Shown here piece by piece: positions 1 to 11,724 of a stretch of DNA of 64,000 nt. Each line of letters begins with the position of its first letter. Within the stretch, counting starts at the first letter, position 1. The DNA is from Roridomyces roridus (lineage: Eukaryota; Basidiomycota; Agaricomycetes; Agaricales; Mycenaceae). The notes under the pieces were generated by a model that was given only the letters and a program-made list of their open reading frames with translations, searched no databases and was not told where the DNA came from. Where the stretch lies: positions 124,001-188,000 of the forward strand of contig JARKIF010000062.1 in assembly GCA_029378245.1 (NCBI GenBank). Reading direction: 5' to 3'. A program made the position numbers and the translations under genes.

Positions 1-831
1 ATACCCATCGATGGTCTCTCGCCGCAGATCATCATAGGCCTCTATAGGGTGTGGGGTGCTGTAGTTGTCCTCGATACGGACCATTCGAGTCCTGAAGGCG
101 CTGGGCTGGACGATGAGAACACGGATATTGAATCGAGCGACCTCGGCTCTAAGGGCCTCGGCCACGAGGTGGACTGCGGCTTTGGAGCTTCCGTACGCCC
201 CTGCAGCTCAATTAGTTATCAGACCTCGACTGCGACTTGTGAAGATACCCAATCCCTGATATTGGATCAATAAACGCAAAGCAATGAAACGGCAACTAAC
301 GATGATTTCGCCCGTCCAGGCGGAGCGGCTACCAATGACGACGACTGTACCATCTTTTTGGGCACGCATGTATGGTAGACAAGCCAAGGTGACGTCCAAG
401 AGACCAAAGACATTGACTTCGTACTGTTTGCGAAGAATCGCCGATCTATTCACTGTGTTAGCGTCAAGAAGCCGTAAGGATGTTCTGGCTCACCCGTTTT
501 CCTCCAAGAGCCCAAGATAGCACGAGCCAGCATTGTTAACCAGAATGTCTATGTGCCCCCAGAAAGCTGCAGCCTCCGCTATTCGCGATGCAATGATCTC
601 TTCTCCAGCCGTTACATCGAGTTGCAAGAGTCGAAGGTTGTCATTAGTCCCGTCCAGATCTTGAATTGGATCCAACGTTCTGGAGCTGGCGATAACACGA
701 TCTCCTCTGGCAAGTACACTCGATACTAGGCTGCGTCCAAAGCCAGAGGACGCCCCTGATGGAGTTGGGATATGATAATTTCCTGAGGATTCGTGCACAC
801 CTGTGATGAGCCAGACTTTGGACGACGCCAT
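1..831 (-). CDS. Short-chain dehydrogenase/reductase (partial, 3' end beyond window)
   Basis: NAD(P)-dependent oxidoreductase of the classical SDR family (Rossmann fold); the substrate cannot be read from sequence. After splicing the N-terminus reads KVWLITGASSGFG, the TGxxxGxG cofactor loop, followed by LQLDV, the structural LVNNAG motif, a VNVFG helix and the catalytic YGSSK (YxxxK) near base 190. The catalytic Ser lies in VIGSRSA. Introns are visible at about 756-800 and near 480-520 and 210-270, all with GT/AG ends. The start at 831 gives the usual short N-terminus. No stop occurs before base 1, so the C-terminal substrate lid is missing from the window. Family assignment is secure; the role is unknown. 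Confidence 0.88.
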
Positions 832-1190
832 GGTCGATGCCTGGGATTCTTGAAGATAATCTTCGGACCGTGCGAGGTTTCGGCCTTCCGGAGTATCTCA
901 TGCTGCCGTACCCAGCTGAAGTCGAGTCGTTCGAACGCGTCCGAGATCTTGTTACATCTTCAAAGCTTGCAGAGAGAGAATTTAACGACAGGCAGCCTGA
1001 GGTCGCGGAGACGAGCCACGACAGGATGGAAAGAGTAGAGAGAGCAAGGCCAAGTGGCATCAGATCGCTGAGATCAGAGGGCTCTCATTCTCTTCGATTC
1101 TTTTTCTGCTTGCTATCCAATCTGCTTCTATACAAAGAGTTCGCAGTGAATCTGTACATGTATGGCTACAAAGGGTATAAAGGGTATGTA
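832..1190. other. Intergenic, no gene seen
   Basis: Spacer between the SDR start and the end of the next minus-strand gene. Open frames here have no family signal or consistent splice pattern. It probably holds the SDR promoter. Confidence 0.4.
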
Positions 1191-2352
1191 CTAGGAAGAA
1201 TACAAGATCCATTTACAACGGGCTTCCAGTTCCTCGTCACTAGCCGGACGATACGAAGCTAGTACAGCTGGCGGAGGTAGAGGCGGGTATTTGGGTTTCG
1301 GAGGAGTTTCCTCTCGGGATATGGGCTTGATCTCCATATCCTTGGAATCGCTGAATAGTTTTCCATCGCGTCTTCTGACGTTTTGACTCTGCGGGCGACA
1401 GGGTAGCGCAGCCTGGCCCTTTTCTGGTCCCATCTTTGACCGAACTCGAAACCCTGGGCTCGATCCGCTCTCGTGTTCCTAGGGAGTGTGAGTCAGACAA
1501 CCAACATCCAAGTTCAGGGAAATGATTCACCAAAACTTCTACAGCAGTCCATGTATCTTCAATCTTGACCGACGAGGGGATCCGAGCATATACGACGGGA
1601 GGCTGTCAAAGGTCGGTATACGTTCTTTGGAAGAGAAAGAGCACGTACCCTGTGCTTGGTGCTCTTCAAAGATTCAACGCCACGATATTTATCCAAAAAG
1701 ATTTCCCCAAGATGCGGAGAAAATGTCTCGACAGTGCGTCTTCTGGGATTGGAATGGTCAATCTGAACACGATACGATGGCCCGGTCTGCGTTTCGTGGG
1801 TTGCGTCAGATAGTAGCAGTCTACCAGAGGGAAGGCTACTGACATTGCGGGTCGCCGAAATCCTAGTGACGTTCCCGGATTGCCACTCCATCCAACTAGG
1901 CGGGGTCGTTCCGCAAGAACGGCGGACGCGTACCCTGTCCCCGATCTAGAAAGTCGCGATTAGAAACGAACGGGGGCTGGTCCTATCTTACAGACCTTGA
2001 AATCCGTGATGTCGATGGCGTCGAGATCGTTTCTCGGGGCGCTGAATGGCAACACCGGCTGGGTTGGAGGGAGGGAGATAATTGCAGGCGGAAGCAAACC
2101 GGCCGACGCCACGTCGGAAGCACAGCTGCCCCTGAATTCATGGCGGAGGTGCACGACCTGCGCGTCTGTGCTGGGTATATAGGGATTAGGGCCGCCTAGT
2201 GGTTTCCTCCGACGCTGAGAAGTGGGATGAGTTTTCCGCACGCTGGGGGCCCCAATATGCGAGGCTTTGGGAAGAGACGGCGGCGGCGGGGGGTAACGCT
2301 CCATAAGGACTATAGAATTACGCCGAAGCGACTCGAGGGTGGTAATGGGCAT
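1191..2352 (-). CDS. Hypothetical basic protein, multi-exon
   Basis: I do not recognise this family. Exon 1 (from an ATG at 2352; an in-frame ATG also exists at 2472) is Pro-rich and ends near DAIDITDFK. After an intron at about 1948-1991 the next exon begins GDRVRVRRSCG, which looks like the start of a small beta-barrel (KOW/tudor-like); this is only a visual impression. It continues to KSTKHR, then a small intron, then PPVVYARIPSSVKIEDTW and a short exon ending at ELGCW near 1500. The last exon can be read in two frames; the one ending at 1191 (RCKWILYSS) looks best. There is no signal peptide and no membrane segment. The GT/AG junctions and continuous frame support a real gene; the function is unknown. 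Confidence 0.5.
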
Positions 2353-3614
2353 GGAAAAACGCGAGTGGGTTGGGTTGTGGGTCAATATAAGAGCACAGGG
2401 TTGCTGTAGGGTAGTGGCCACGCGCGTGATGTTTTTCCCAAAAGAGCCAGTGTTGGCCATCACATACACCATCGGTGTAGCAGCGTATAGAACAATGGCG
2501 GAAATAAAAGGAGATCCTATCCCGGCATGGAGCGTGTCACGTTGCGTTGGCTTTTAAACGCATCCAATAGGTGAGAGTGGAAAAAAAAGGCTTGTTCGTG
2601 ATTGCAAGGCAAAAAGAAGGTACGGTAGTCTTGTGGGGGCCAAAAGATCCTGCAAATATGGTCAGTGGACCATTGAATCGGCGAAAGCCGAGTGCTTGCC
2701 CTTGTAATGCTTTAGCGATGGATAAAACCGGCGGCCGAGGAGATTTGTAAAAGTTCCTTGCGCGGCTCGTGGGTCCCTGTAGGCGCCTTATTGAATTGAT
2801 CACAGGACGGAAAAAAAACCTACGTTATCGCTTGCTGTGGATTCCTTCACAATGTAGTTGACCAATCTCCCCGACCGTCTGCCTCTCCTGTTTTTTTTTT
2901 TGCGAGTCCGCGGGTAAGGTTGTATGCGGTCACCCGTGTTCGTTTTGCCAAAGGGCGGCTTGGCTGCACGGGCGGCGTCAGTGATGCGCCGTATGTCAAA
3001 TCTCTGATACTCACGCGTGGTTCAGTGGACCATGCTCCGCCGACTGGAGACTTGACCTCGGTCTTTGCGTAGAGGAAGATCGTCAATTGCCCCGCCAATC
3101 ATCCCGGCATTGAATTCAATTGATAGCCACAATTTTTTTGAGAGAAGAATGTCTGGTCTTCTGGTGCTGTTACGAGGTGCTTCTGATGTCCCTGCGGTTA
3201 CCCCGGAGGAAAAAAATGAGCGGGGTCCAAAGATTGTCACTTGGTCAGGGAGTTCCCGGCCCTCAACTGAGGTTCCGAGCCAGCGTCGAAACACCATTCA
3301 CATTTCTGTATCCGGAAGAATCAGCTCACATGAGATGGCGAAAAAAACCAAGGCCGACCAACCCTCACCATCACCGCCGTCAGGAGCTTTCCGACACTTG
3401 GAGCGGAAACAATCTAAAGTGCAAGGCTTTCTGCAACACCACCGGACCCACGAACAAGGAACGTTCGCAGCAGTAGGTTGGCAGGTGTTGATAGAGGTTT
3501 CGTCTAAGCCCAAACGGGTGTGAGCTGCTGTCGGGATAGCGCTGAATGAATGGATATGTTGTACATTGCAATGCAATTAGCGATACAAGAAGCCGCAGCC
3601 GTGAGTAGATAATT
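2353..3614. other. Intergenic, about 1.3 kb, no gene seen
   Basis: The short open frames on both strands lack family signal and plausible splice sites. There are several A- or T-tracts (for example around 2581, 2810 and 2890). The part near 2360-2500 probably carries the promoter of the minus-strand hypothetical gene. I see nothing else. Confidence 0.4.
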
Positions 3615-4442
3615 TCAATCATAGTCTCCTTGAGAAGAACATTAGCTTAGAAAGCGAAAGGAGAGAACGTGCATACCACCGCCCCCTTCGTCGCCCCCGC
3701 CCCCTCCGCCGAGATCATCGTTGTCATCTCCTTCACCATTGTCAAAGTAGTTGTCCGCGTAGTCGTTGTCGTACTCTTCGTCGACATCGTAGTCGGACTC
3801 GGGCGCGTCTGAACCTGCGTCGGAAGCGTCGGACGGTTCCTGTGCAGCAAGGGCTCAACAACAAGTTGGTCAGAAAATTAGTATAGCCGAACCTTCTCTT
3901 CGTCATCTTCCCCCAAGTCGTCGATGTTCATCTTTTTCGCCTTTAGTTTGACTGCCTGGCGTTTTTTCTTGGGATTAAAGTAGGCGTCGAAGAGGTTGGG
4001 CGGAAAGTATGGCGCGTGCAGATCTTTTTTCTTGAGAGTGGGCTGGCTGTTTGCGGACGTGCGGTACTTGTCGCTGTACTTTGGGAGCTCTGTCGACGCG
4101 TCTTTGAGAATAGAGCACCCTTGGTCGAGCTATACGTAAACAAACCCGTAGATTTTGTAGCTTCAACAACGTAGTACGCCGACTTGCGAAGACGCTGAGT
4201 GAATCCAATTTGGTACGCAGCAATCTGCTTCTCGTCCTCGGTGTATTCGCTGAGAACAGGGGGTATCATGGACTGGACGACATTTGTTTGAATTTTTCGG
4301 AGAAAACGCGATTTTAGTGTCGCACTGGGTACATTGCTGTTGCTTCACGAGACATGTTCTGGAGGTCTGCATGGGTAAGACCCATGGGCAGGGCTGCAAA
4401 GGAGCCCCTGCCGCGAAAGCCACCCCGACCACGACCGCCCAT
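3615..4442 (-). CDS. RPC31: DNA-directed RNA polymerase III subunit RPC31/RPC7
   Basis: Subunit of the Pol III-specific RPC82-RPC34-RPC31 heterotrimer, which acts in initiation at tRNA and 5S promoters in the nucleus. The N-terminus MGGRGRGGFRGRGSF followed by MSREATAMYP is the RPC31 signature. The middle has RLRKSAYYVVEATKST and, after an intron, TELPKYSDKYR, both typical. The C-terminus is strongly acidic with Asp/Glu/Tyr repeats and a poly-Gly tail. Introns: one after AMYP, one after KST, and a last one starting GTATGC at about 3676, so that the protein ends GGGGDYD rather than reading on from the poly-Gly. This choice sets the stop at 3615. It is divergent from the ALYREF-like gene with about 110 nt between start codons. 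Confidence 0.93.
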
Positions 4443-4552
4443 TGATGAAAAGGTGATACAAACGCAAAGCAAGGCGGTGCCTTTTGTTGACTCCCACACC
4501 CACCACCCTCTCGCCTCTTTCACCTCTTTCACCCCACAGACCAGCCACGACC
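4443..4552. promoter_or_regulatory. Shared divergent promoter RPC31 / ALYREF-like
   Basis: Only 110 nt separate the two start codons, so both housekeeping genes must share this region, which is pyrimidine-rich on the + strand. No TATA box is evident. Co-regulation is inference from geometry. Confidence 0.6.
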
Positions 4553-6075
4553 ATGGAAATGTCCCTTGACGATGTATGTGGCCCATACGTCTTCCAGAAC
4601 TCTCATCTCACCGTCTGCAGATCATTGCTGCCCGCCCCAAAACCGACCGCCGCTCGTCAAACCGGGGCAAAGCTCGTGTCCAGGTGCTGGGCAACCAAGG
4701 ACTCAGCCCTGCCACCCGTGCCCGAAAAGCAGCCACAGCAGCTCCCAAGACCGCAGCCCCCACTTCCACCCCGGCGGAGAAAATCATCGTCTCCAACCTC
4801 CCCCCGGATGTCAATGAGGCCCAAGTCAAGGTACGCTGTCCTCCTTCAATCGACGACTTTGACTCACCCTTTGCTGCAGGAGCTATTCCACACTACCGTC
4901 GGGCCTCTTCGTGAGGTGACACTCCACTACGACGCTGGTGGCCGCTCAAAGGGCGTTGCCACTGTCCTCTTTTCCAAGAAGGGCGACGGCAACCGCGCCT
5001 TTGCCCAGTACAACAACCGGCTCATTGATGGCAGTTAGTAGCCTTTCACTCGTCTCCCCTTGGTCGCAGTCCTCCTTTTAGGATTCCACTCGTCGCTCCC
5101 GACTGTCCTGTCCTGCCCCTCTGCCCACTCGACAACGGACGACACCCACCCACCGCCTTCATTGGCTCTTCCGCAGCCTGTGCTGTGGTGTCCATCTCTT
5201 TGATGATGATGAAAATGCTGTGGAAGTGCTCACGCGCTCCGGCATCTGCCTAAATCTGCAGGTCTGATCAACCTTGCTTCGATTGAAAGGCTGCGCTTCC
5301 GCCGGATGTTGTACTTAGAATACAACGACAGACTGAGGGCTGCAGTCTGACGACGGGGGCTTGGATGAGTCGTTGGTTGCATGGGCTTCGATTCGCGGAG
5401 TTGGTTGACGTTGGCTATGGAATCCCAACGAACGTAGGCTTGGCTTGCCGTTCCTCCTAATCGCTTCCAGGGAATTCCAATGAATGACCCCGCTGGACGA
5501 CCCTCGACATGGTTTATCAAGACAGGGACACGGACAGTGACAGCGACGACGAGTGGTTTCCCTTCTCTCCCCGTGCCGTCCTCCTTCCTTCCTCTTCGCC
5601 TCCAATGTTCAGAACAACCGACTGATTGACCGCACTTCTCCTTCCTTCCTCCCCCTCCCTCCCCTCGTCAATCCCAATCCGACTCGCCATCGACAATCGC
5701 GTATTATAGGACGCCCGATGAAGATCGAAATCGTTATGGACCCCTCGCGTGCGGCGCCTCCCGCGACCCTTGCGTCGCGTGTTGCTCCTGCGCCTGGTGC
5801 GGCTAACGACGCCCCCAGGTCTGTCGTATAGCCCTCCTTCTCCAGGTACAAATGCTCAACGGCTCTTGCCCGTTCAGGAACAATGGCACCGCCACCCGTG
5901 GACGAGGTGGACGAAGGGGACGTGGCGCAGGACGGCCGAAGAGTGAGCGTACTCCCAAGACTGCTGCCGATCTCGACGCTGAGATGGAGGTCTGTCCTCT
6001 TTCTTGATTCGCCTTGGTGCACCACTGAACCAAGTCTAGGACTACACGGCCAGCAACGCGCCCGCAGCTGCGTAA
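4553..6075 (+). CDS. THO/TREX mRNA export adaptor, ALYREF/Yra1/Mlo3 family
   Basis: Nuclear mRNA export adaptor that binds spliced mRNA and the TAP/Mex67 receptor. The N-terminus is MEMSLDDIIAARPKTDRR (SLDDII is the N-terminal UAP56-binding-type motif). One RRM follows: KIIVSNLPPDV (RNP2 region), then ELFHTTVGPL, then GVATVLF (RNP1 region), ending RRPMKIEIVMDPS. The C-terminus is an RGG-like arm (RGRGGRRGRGAGRP) and the conserved helix KTAADLDAEMEDY (C-terminal UAP56-binding-type motif). Introns are at about 4574-4618 and 4831-4880, then 5034-5709, and two short ones near 5820-5880 and 5992-6040. The 676-nt intron is far longer than any other seen in this gene and breaks the RRM; see findings. 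The stop at 6073 follows APAAA. Confidence 0.92.
5034..5709 (+). other. Unusually long intron in the ALYREF-like gene
   Basis: Donor GTTAGT at 5034 and acceptor TTATAG ending at 5709 join GATGGCA to GACGCCCG, giving IDGRRPMKIEI, the expected RRM end. Retention would put a stop (TAG at 5036) almost at once after the donor. Other introns in this gene are about 45-60 nt. I see no convincing coding exon inside it. Confidence 0.75.
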
Positions 6076-6277
6076 AGAGAGGAGGAGGATGTTTCCATTT
6101 TTTTTTCTACGGCTACTGTAATACGATTTCCCTGTTCCCGAGACACCCTCTTCTCAGAACCATACTACGTCCCATAAATATACAAACAATTGTGTTTGCC
6201 CTATTGTTATCCATGAATGCCCTCGATCGGAGCCCGCTCCATTGTTCAACAACTAACCACCACCACTACCACCGAAA

Positions 6278-7554
6278 ATGCCTGCGTCTGAAACCGCGGC
6301 GCCTGCAAAGCTGAAGTATGCTGAGCGTCCAGAGTGGGCCGATGTGGAACCTTTGCAACAATACGAAATTGCCAATCCCCTTGCGCCCATCTTGTATTCG
6401 GAAGAGTGTTCGTGCTCTCATTCGTGGACAATGTGCGATCCAGACTGAAGCAAATTGACCAGACAAGGACGCGACTGATTATCTACGGGGAATCGTCAAG
6501 GCCGGCGAAAGGAGTGAGCGCGTACTCGAGCTCACGGAGCACGTTATCCGGCTGAATCCTGCTCATTATTCCGCCTGGTCTGTCTGTCTTTTGTATCGTT
6601 ACTGGCCAGGTTCTCAACGGATGGTCATACAGGCAATATCGTTACGAGACTCTTGTCGCGCTCTCGGCGCCTTTGGACGTCGAGCTCAAACTTATGGACG
6701 AGTTCGCGGACAAGCACCTCAAGACGTATCAAGTCTGGCACCATCGGCGGCTCCTGCTACTTCTGACGCGCAAACCCGCGCCCGAGCTCGCGTTGATCGC
6801 ACGTATCCTTCAGCGGGACGAGAAGAACTACCATACGTGGGCGCACCGCCAGTGGTTGCTGGCCTTTTTCAATGAGCCCTCGCTGTGGGAGGGCGAGCTT
6901 GATTTCGTGGATACGATGATGAACCGGGATGTAAGGAATAATTCGGTTTGGCATCACCGTTTTTTCGTCGTCTTCCAATCTGGTGTCCGGGAGGGCGAAG
7001 AGGACCGGGAGAGGATTCTGAAGAGGGAGCTCATGTACGAAAAACCACCAGTTTGCATTCACGCTTCTGACGACGTTCTAGATATGTGAAGCAAAACATC
7101 TCTCTGGCTCCGAACAACGCCTCTGCGTGGAACTACCTCCGCGGTGTTCTCGAGCACACCCGCCAATCGTTTGGGAGCCTGGCTGCGTTTGTACAGCCGT
7201 ACACAGTCCCGCTGCCCGCCTCTACTACGGACATGGTGGACCTCGAGAACCCGCCTCCTGGCCGTGACGCAGACCTCCCGTGCGCCGCTGCCATCGAGTT
7301 CCTCGCGGATGTGTACGAGGAAAGGGGCGGCGCAGATAACGTGGACAAGGCGGTCGAGGTGGGTCTAGCCTATGTCTATTGGACCACTTTTGACTCACAG
7401 CCGCTCTAGTTGTGGCGTTCGCTTGCCAACGAGCACGATACGATACGAAAGAAGTACGCATGCATTTTTCGATTCGCTGTCCTCATTGATTCACGCCGAC
7501 CATAGATATTGGGAATGGCGCATTCGCGAGGCGTTGGCTGCCTCTTCCCAATAA
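6278..7554 (+). CDS. RAM2: Protein farnesyltransferase/geranylgeranyltransferase type I alpha subunit
   Basis: Shared alpha subunit of cytosolic CaaX farnesyl- and GGTase-I. It contains the family's alpha-helical PPTA repeats, each built round W-x-H-R: QVWHHRRLLLL, NYHTWAHRQWLLAF, NSVWHHRFFVVF, SAWNYLRGVL, and a final YWEWRI. The N-terminal part includes YAERPEWADVEPL and, after an intron near 6403-6480, the RGIVKAGERSERVLELT segment. Further introns lie at about 6575-6630, 7036-7085, 7359-7410 and 7455-7505, all with GT/AG ends. The start at 6278 gives MPASETAAPAKLKYAERPEW. It ends 58 nt before the convergent GH79 gene, so the two 3' UTRs must overlap or be very short. Confidence 0.93.
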
Positions 7555-7612
7555 ATGAGAATGTTTGTTTACAAGTGTATTATTTTCTTGTGTACAATGA
7601 AAGGAGTGCTAC

Positions 7613-10074
7613 CTACAGCGCGAGGGCTACAAGTCCTACTGCAAAGAGCACGCCTCGCAATACATCGGTACCCAGCCGTGGGTGCCCAGCGCTCTTCTCA
7701 TCACTCGTGCTCCCGAGCTGCCAATCTGCACCTGACATCCCGTTGCTCGTCGCCAGGACGGCGGGTGGTACCGTGGCCGTACCTCCCTTGACCGTCGTCG
7801 TCGGGAACGTCGCTGTACCAATACTCTCCTCCGCCGTGAGAAACACCAACGCGAAGGCTGGAGCGGGAACGGGAATAACGCAGGTGTTGGCGCTTGTATC
7901 ACACGAGATGGTCACGATATTGAGATCGTTTTTGAACCGCCCGTCGACCTCGTGGATTGTACCGAGCGTTTGGCCGGCCCATGTGATGTTGTCTTTTGTG
8001 CTCACCGAGTCGGATAGGAAGTACCTAGCGGAAATTTCAGGAACAGAAGCGGAGATGATTTTAGCGACTCACTTGACTTGCACAGACGAGGGTACCGTGC
8101 CTCCAGAGACCGTAAGCGTGGCCTTGTAGCTGTTCGCGCCTGACGGGTCCGTCATGAAATTGAAAAGCCCCACTCTTACGAGGGCACCATTTTCGTAGAT
8201 GGCGTATTGCCTATATGCGAAAATGAGAACACGCATAGAGCGAGATGGACATGACTTACGGCGTGTATATGGACTCAGTGTTGCCGAGCATGTCAACAAT
8301 CTGCGCAGTGTTGGTCTTGCCAAAGACTTCGGCCGAGATGAGGGCAGAATAGTATACTGCTCCGATCGTCCATTCGTAATATTTCGATACATTCGTCGGA
8401 GGAGCCGTGAACGGCTAAGGCAATTATAATCAGAAAATGGATACTCATGAAAAACACAGAGAGAGAGACACTGACATTGTAAAACACATTCTGCCCACCA
8501 ACGTGCAACATGGCGCCCGAAAAATTGCTATAAGCCATCTGCAATCCATAGTCCAACGCCCAGAGCGCAGCCCCAAACGAGTCGGAGATACCAGGGAACC
8601 CGCCACACGAAGCGGAATTGGTTTCAAACATCAAAAAGGGCTTTCCTGCCTTTTGTGCGATCGTGGTGGAGTTGAGGTACGGTTCGCAAAGCGCCACGGC
8701 GGATGTGTGGTTGAGGAAGTCGGAGAATTCGATTTGGGGATCGTGGAAGACACCGATGCCTGGAAGAAGGCTCAATTTGGGCTGGTGTCGCGGATGGGCG
8801 ACGCACCGTAAATCGGAAAACAATTGTCGCGAGGGCCGTTAGCTTTTAGAAATGAGGAATTTTAAGCCCTCTACCTGTGGGATAGCTACAGTCGCGTGAG
8901 ATTCAGTCCAGCTAACAGAAACAAACAAACATACTGCTCGACTGATAGTGCGAATAAATTGCCCACATAGTCGTCGATGAAACCCGTATTCCAGACCATC
9001 TCGGGCGTCCAAGTTCCCGATACACTGGGGCCAATGAGGTTGTTCTTGACAGGTACGTTGGTGTCGGCAGCGAGCGCTTGCACCATCAGGCCAAATTCGG
9101 CGGTATAATCAGCAGGGCCGTAGCTCGAATTTCGATGTTGGTGCCTGCAAGGGTGAGTCTAGAGCAGATAAAACTAGACCAGCACTGACGCTGAATAGAG
9201 ATCCGGCTCATTGGCAACTTGAATTCCAAGCAAATGGTCACCGAGCACGGCTTCTCCGTATTCCACGATCTGGAGACGAAAGTCGGAGGTGTCGTTGAAC
9301 GGAACGCCTTGAGCAGCGTATCAAGAAACAGAAGAATGAATTACTGAGAAACTTACCTAGATACCATTTGACGTCGACAAGCGCAGAGACGTTGCCCAAG
9401 AGATAAAATAGATCCATCGTATATATCACAGCCGGAGTTTGAGTCTATAAAAGCATTCATTTAATAGTTGAAACCGAAAGGAGGATTTCAATGCGCACAG
9501 GATTATTCGTGTCCGCAGATTGTTTCGAGATAGCTCTGTCTTCAGGCAAGGTCTCGACGAAGAAGGCATAATCCTGGGTGTTTCCTCCAACCCGCACATG
9601 CAGCTCGCCCGCGCGCTCTGCGACGTTGGAGAATAAATTCAAAAGAGGGACTTGGATGAATGATCTATAAATGTCGACGCTCAGTTGTGTTGTCAATGTC
9701 CACAGAAATGTGGCGCTCACGAATTTTTCCCGACTAGGGGAGACATAAATGAGCGCTCGAGTAGTTAATGCGGGAGACGTACACAACTGGGTAATGACCG
9801 ACATCTCGATCGAGAAACCGTAGAAAGCACCAGGGACCGGGATCGAGAGTCGAGCGACGCTTGTGTTGGACGATGGGAGGGTCAGCGTGAAGGACGTGTT
9901 TGGAGCCGGATCTGGAATTTCTGGCGGTTGTAGGAGCGTTGTGTTGTAAGCTGCTGCTACAGTGGCGGTTGGGGAAGAGGCGCTAGTGATTCCCATAGGA
10001 ATTTGGCCATAGACAGTCACGGACGCGGAGACGGTGTCGAGAATCCAAAGAGTCCAAAGGAGGAGAAAGAACAT
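7613..10074 (-). CDS. Secreted GH79-family glycoside hydrolase (beta-glucuronidase-like), GPI-type C-terminus
   Basis: Extracellular retaining glycosidase. A signal peptide (MFFLLLWTLWILDTVSAS) starts at 10074. The catalytic TIM barrel shows ELHVRVGGNTQDYAFF near the N-terminal side. The acid/base Glu lies in GIQVANEPDLYS, and the nucleophile Glu in KPFLMFETNSASCGGF, as in characterised fungal GH79 enzymes. The downstream beta-sandwich (GH79 C-terminal domain) runs through ALVRVGLFNFMTDP to PVPAPAFALVFL. The tail has a Gly/Ser-rich stretch and a terminal hydrophobic segment (VLRGVLFAVGLVALAL), as expected for GPI anchoring. At least eight short introns are visible. The likely substrates, glucuronic-acid side chains of arabinogalactan or xylan, are inferred from the family. 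Confidence 0.88.
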
Positions 10075-10406
10075 GGTGGTTTGAAGGAGAGACGCGAATT
10101 GGAGGAAGTATATTTAACGCGCTCAGCTGCGCAGCAAGACGAAAATAGAAACCAGGTCAGAATAGACAGACACCGCGACATCGGTGTACCACTGAAATGA
10201 GCGGGGCTGTCCGCGACGCGCCTTCAAGACGCATAGAAACCCGCTGGGAAAGGAGGACGACTCTTTCTCTGGGCTATTTTTGGTGCAAACGGAAAAAATA
10301 TCTGAAAATGCGCGTATTCCGGTGTAGTTTGTGATACATGTGCTGTGAGAGATACAGTAATTAGAAGCGGGTATAGGCTGAACGAGGTATATCTGAGGAG
10401 AACACA
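10075..10406. other. Intergenic promoter region of the GH79 gene
   Basis: The 332 nt upstream of the GH79 start. A TATATTTAA element lies about 35 nt before the start codon (near 10108-10116). No gene is seen. Confidence 0.4.
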
Positions 10407-11062
10407 TCACGGGTAGCTCAGGATTTTCTTCTTCATCGCAGGCTCATTGTCGCAATACGCCAGCATCGATCCACCGCAGCTCGCCATCAGCGTCTCAGGC
10501 ACACGCTTCTCCACACTATTCCAGTCAGACACGTCTTCGGAGCGGCGGGACGGTTTGGGTGTCGGCTGAAGGTCCTTGATAGCACGGACGAGGGAGGCAA
10601 TGATCGCCTTGTACACCAGTTCTCGGAATTTCGGGTAGAAATGTACCATCGAGCCTGGAGTTCCACAAACGACGGGGCAATCGGGGTTGGGGCATCCTTC
10701 GGGGTCGATTCCAGTGGTCTTGTTCTGGCATTTGCCGTGGAAGAAGCCGGGAAACACGGTGGCGTTGAGGGTTTCGAAAGAGCAATCCTTGTAGCCCTTC
10801 ATAAGTTGGGGTTGTAGCTCGGGTCTCGGGGTAGAAACTAGTCCACGAGTTTCGATGTCTTCGGCCTGGAAGGAATGTCAACCAGTTAATCACACACGGC
10901 GAGCGAGCTGCTTACAATCGCGTATGCAGTTTCTTCCACGGCTTTCTGATAGTTGGCGAGAACGGTATTGCAGGTCCCGGTCTGGCATTCAAACTCGCAT
11001 GCAGCGACGTGGTGTGGAATCGCAGCGAAGATGAAAACGGAAAGAAGACGAAGGGCGAGCAT
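10407..11062 (-). CDS. Small secreted cysteine-rich protein
   Basis: Unknown function. A clear signal peptide (MLALRLLSVFIFAAIPHHVAA) is followed by a Cys-rich body: CEFECQTGTC, then NKTTGIDPEGCPNPDCPVVC, and a C-terminal CGGSMLAYC, with one N-glycosylation site at NKT and another at NAT. About 200 residues with 12 or so cysteines are consistent with a disulphide-bonded extracellular protein. There is one intron, 10866-10915 (GTAAGC to TTCCAG), joining YAI to AEDIETRG. It lies upstream of and in the same orientation as GH79. A KR pair occurs in the C-terminal third. An effector-like role is possible but unproven. Confidence 0.72.
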
Positions 11063-11724
11063 GGTGGATGGGTTAATTACTCGGCGGGTGAATATGGTTG
11101 TGGAGGGACGCGTCGAGGTGGGAAACAAGTCGCGAGGTTGTTGATGGCCAATCAAAGAACAACAAACTGCTTTTGCATTCGGAGCCTTTCCTCGTCCACC
11201 AAAATTCAGTCTCAAAGTGAAACGCAAATTTCCCTCGTTAGATCCCTTGTCGCGACGAAGCTGGGCGCCGCTGTCCCGGCCCGTGTTTTCTGAATTATCT
11301 TCGGATCTCGCCTGCTCTTCCTTCGGAGCCGCAATTCAGCACAAGTCGGCGCAGGTTGCCAAGAGAGCTTACTTCTTGGATACTCCACAATCCAGATGCT
11401 CAGCTGAGGTCTCTTGCTAATTCTAGCCTTCAAGCAACCGACTATACTCCCAATCCTATCCTCTCTTTCTTGTGTTCTGACTTGTCTGTGCCATCGGACA
11501 AATTTGGCATGGCTCAAAGATGTTCTGCCGCTTTTGTCTTGCAAGTCGAATTGGAAGACTGACGGTTCTCTGCCGTTCTAACCTCCCTCAGCATATTTGC
11601 CGCAAACTCGGCGTATATAGGCAACCGGAGAAAGCTTCGTCTATTCTTCGGTTGGGTAATATTCAATTTTTGATCTCCTTAAAAGCCAGAATGGCAAAGA
11701 CTACACCCAACGTCGGTTTCCAGC
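11063..11724. other. Divergent intergenic region with TATA box of the AA9 gene
   Basis: 662 nt between the Cys-rich secreted gene and AA9. A TATATA at 11614-11619 lies about 110 nt upstream of the AA9 ATG. No supported gene. Confidence 0.4.

Noticed and set aside
7509..8129. 206-residue plus-strand frame
   Set aside because: Antisense to the GH79 C-terminal domain, which is well supported by motif and splicing.
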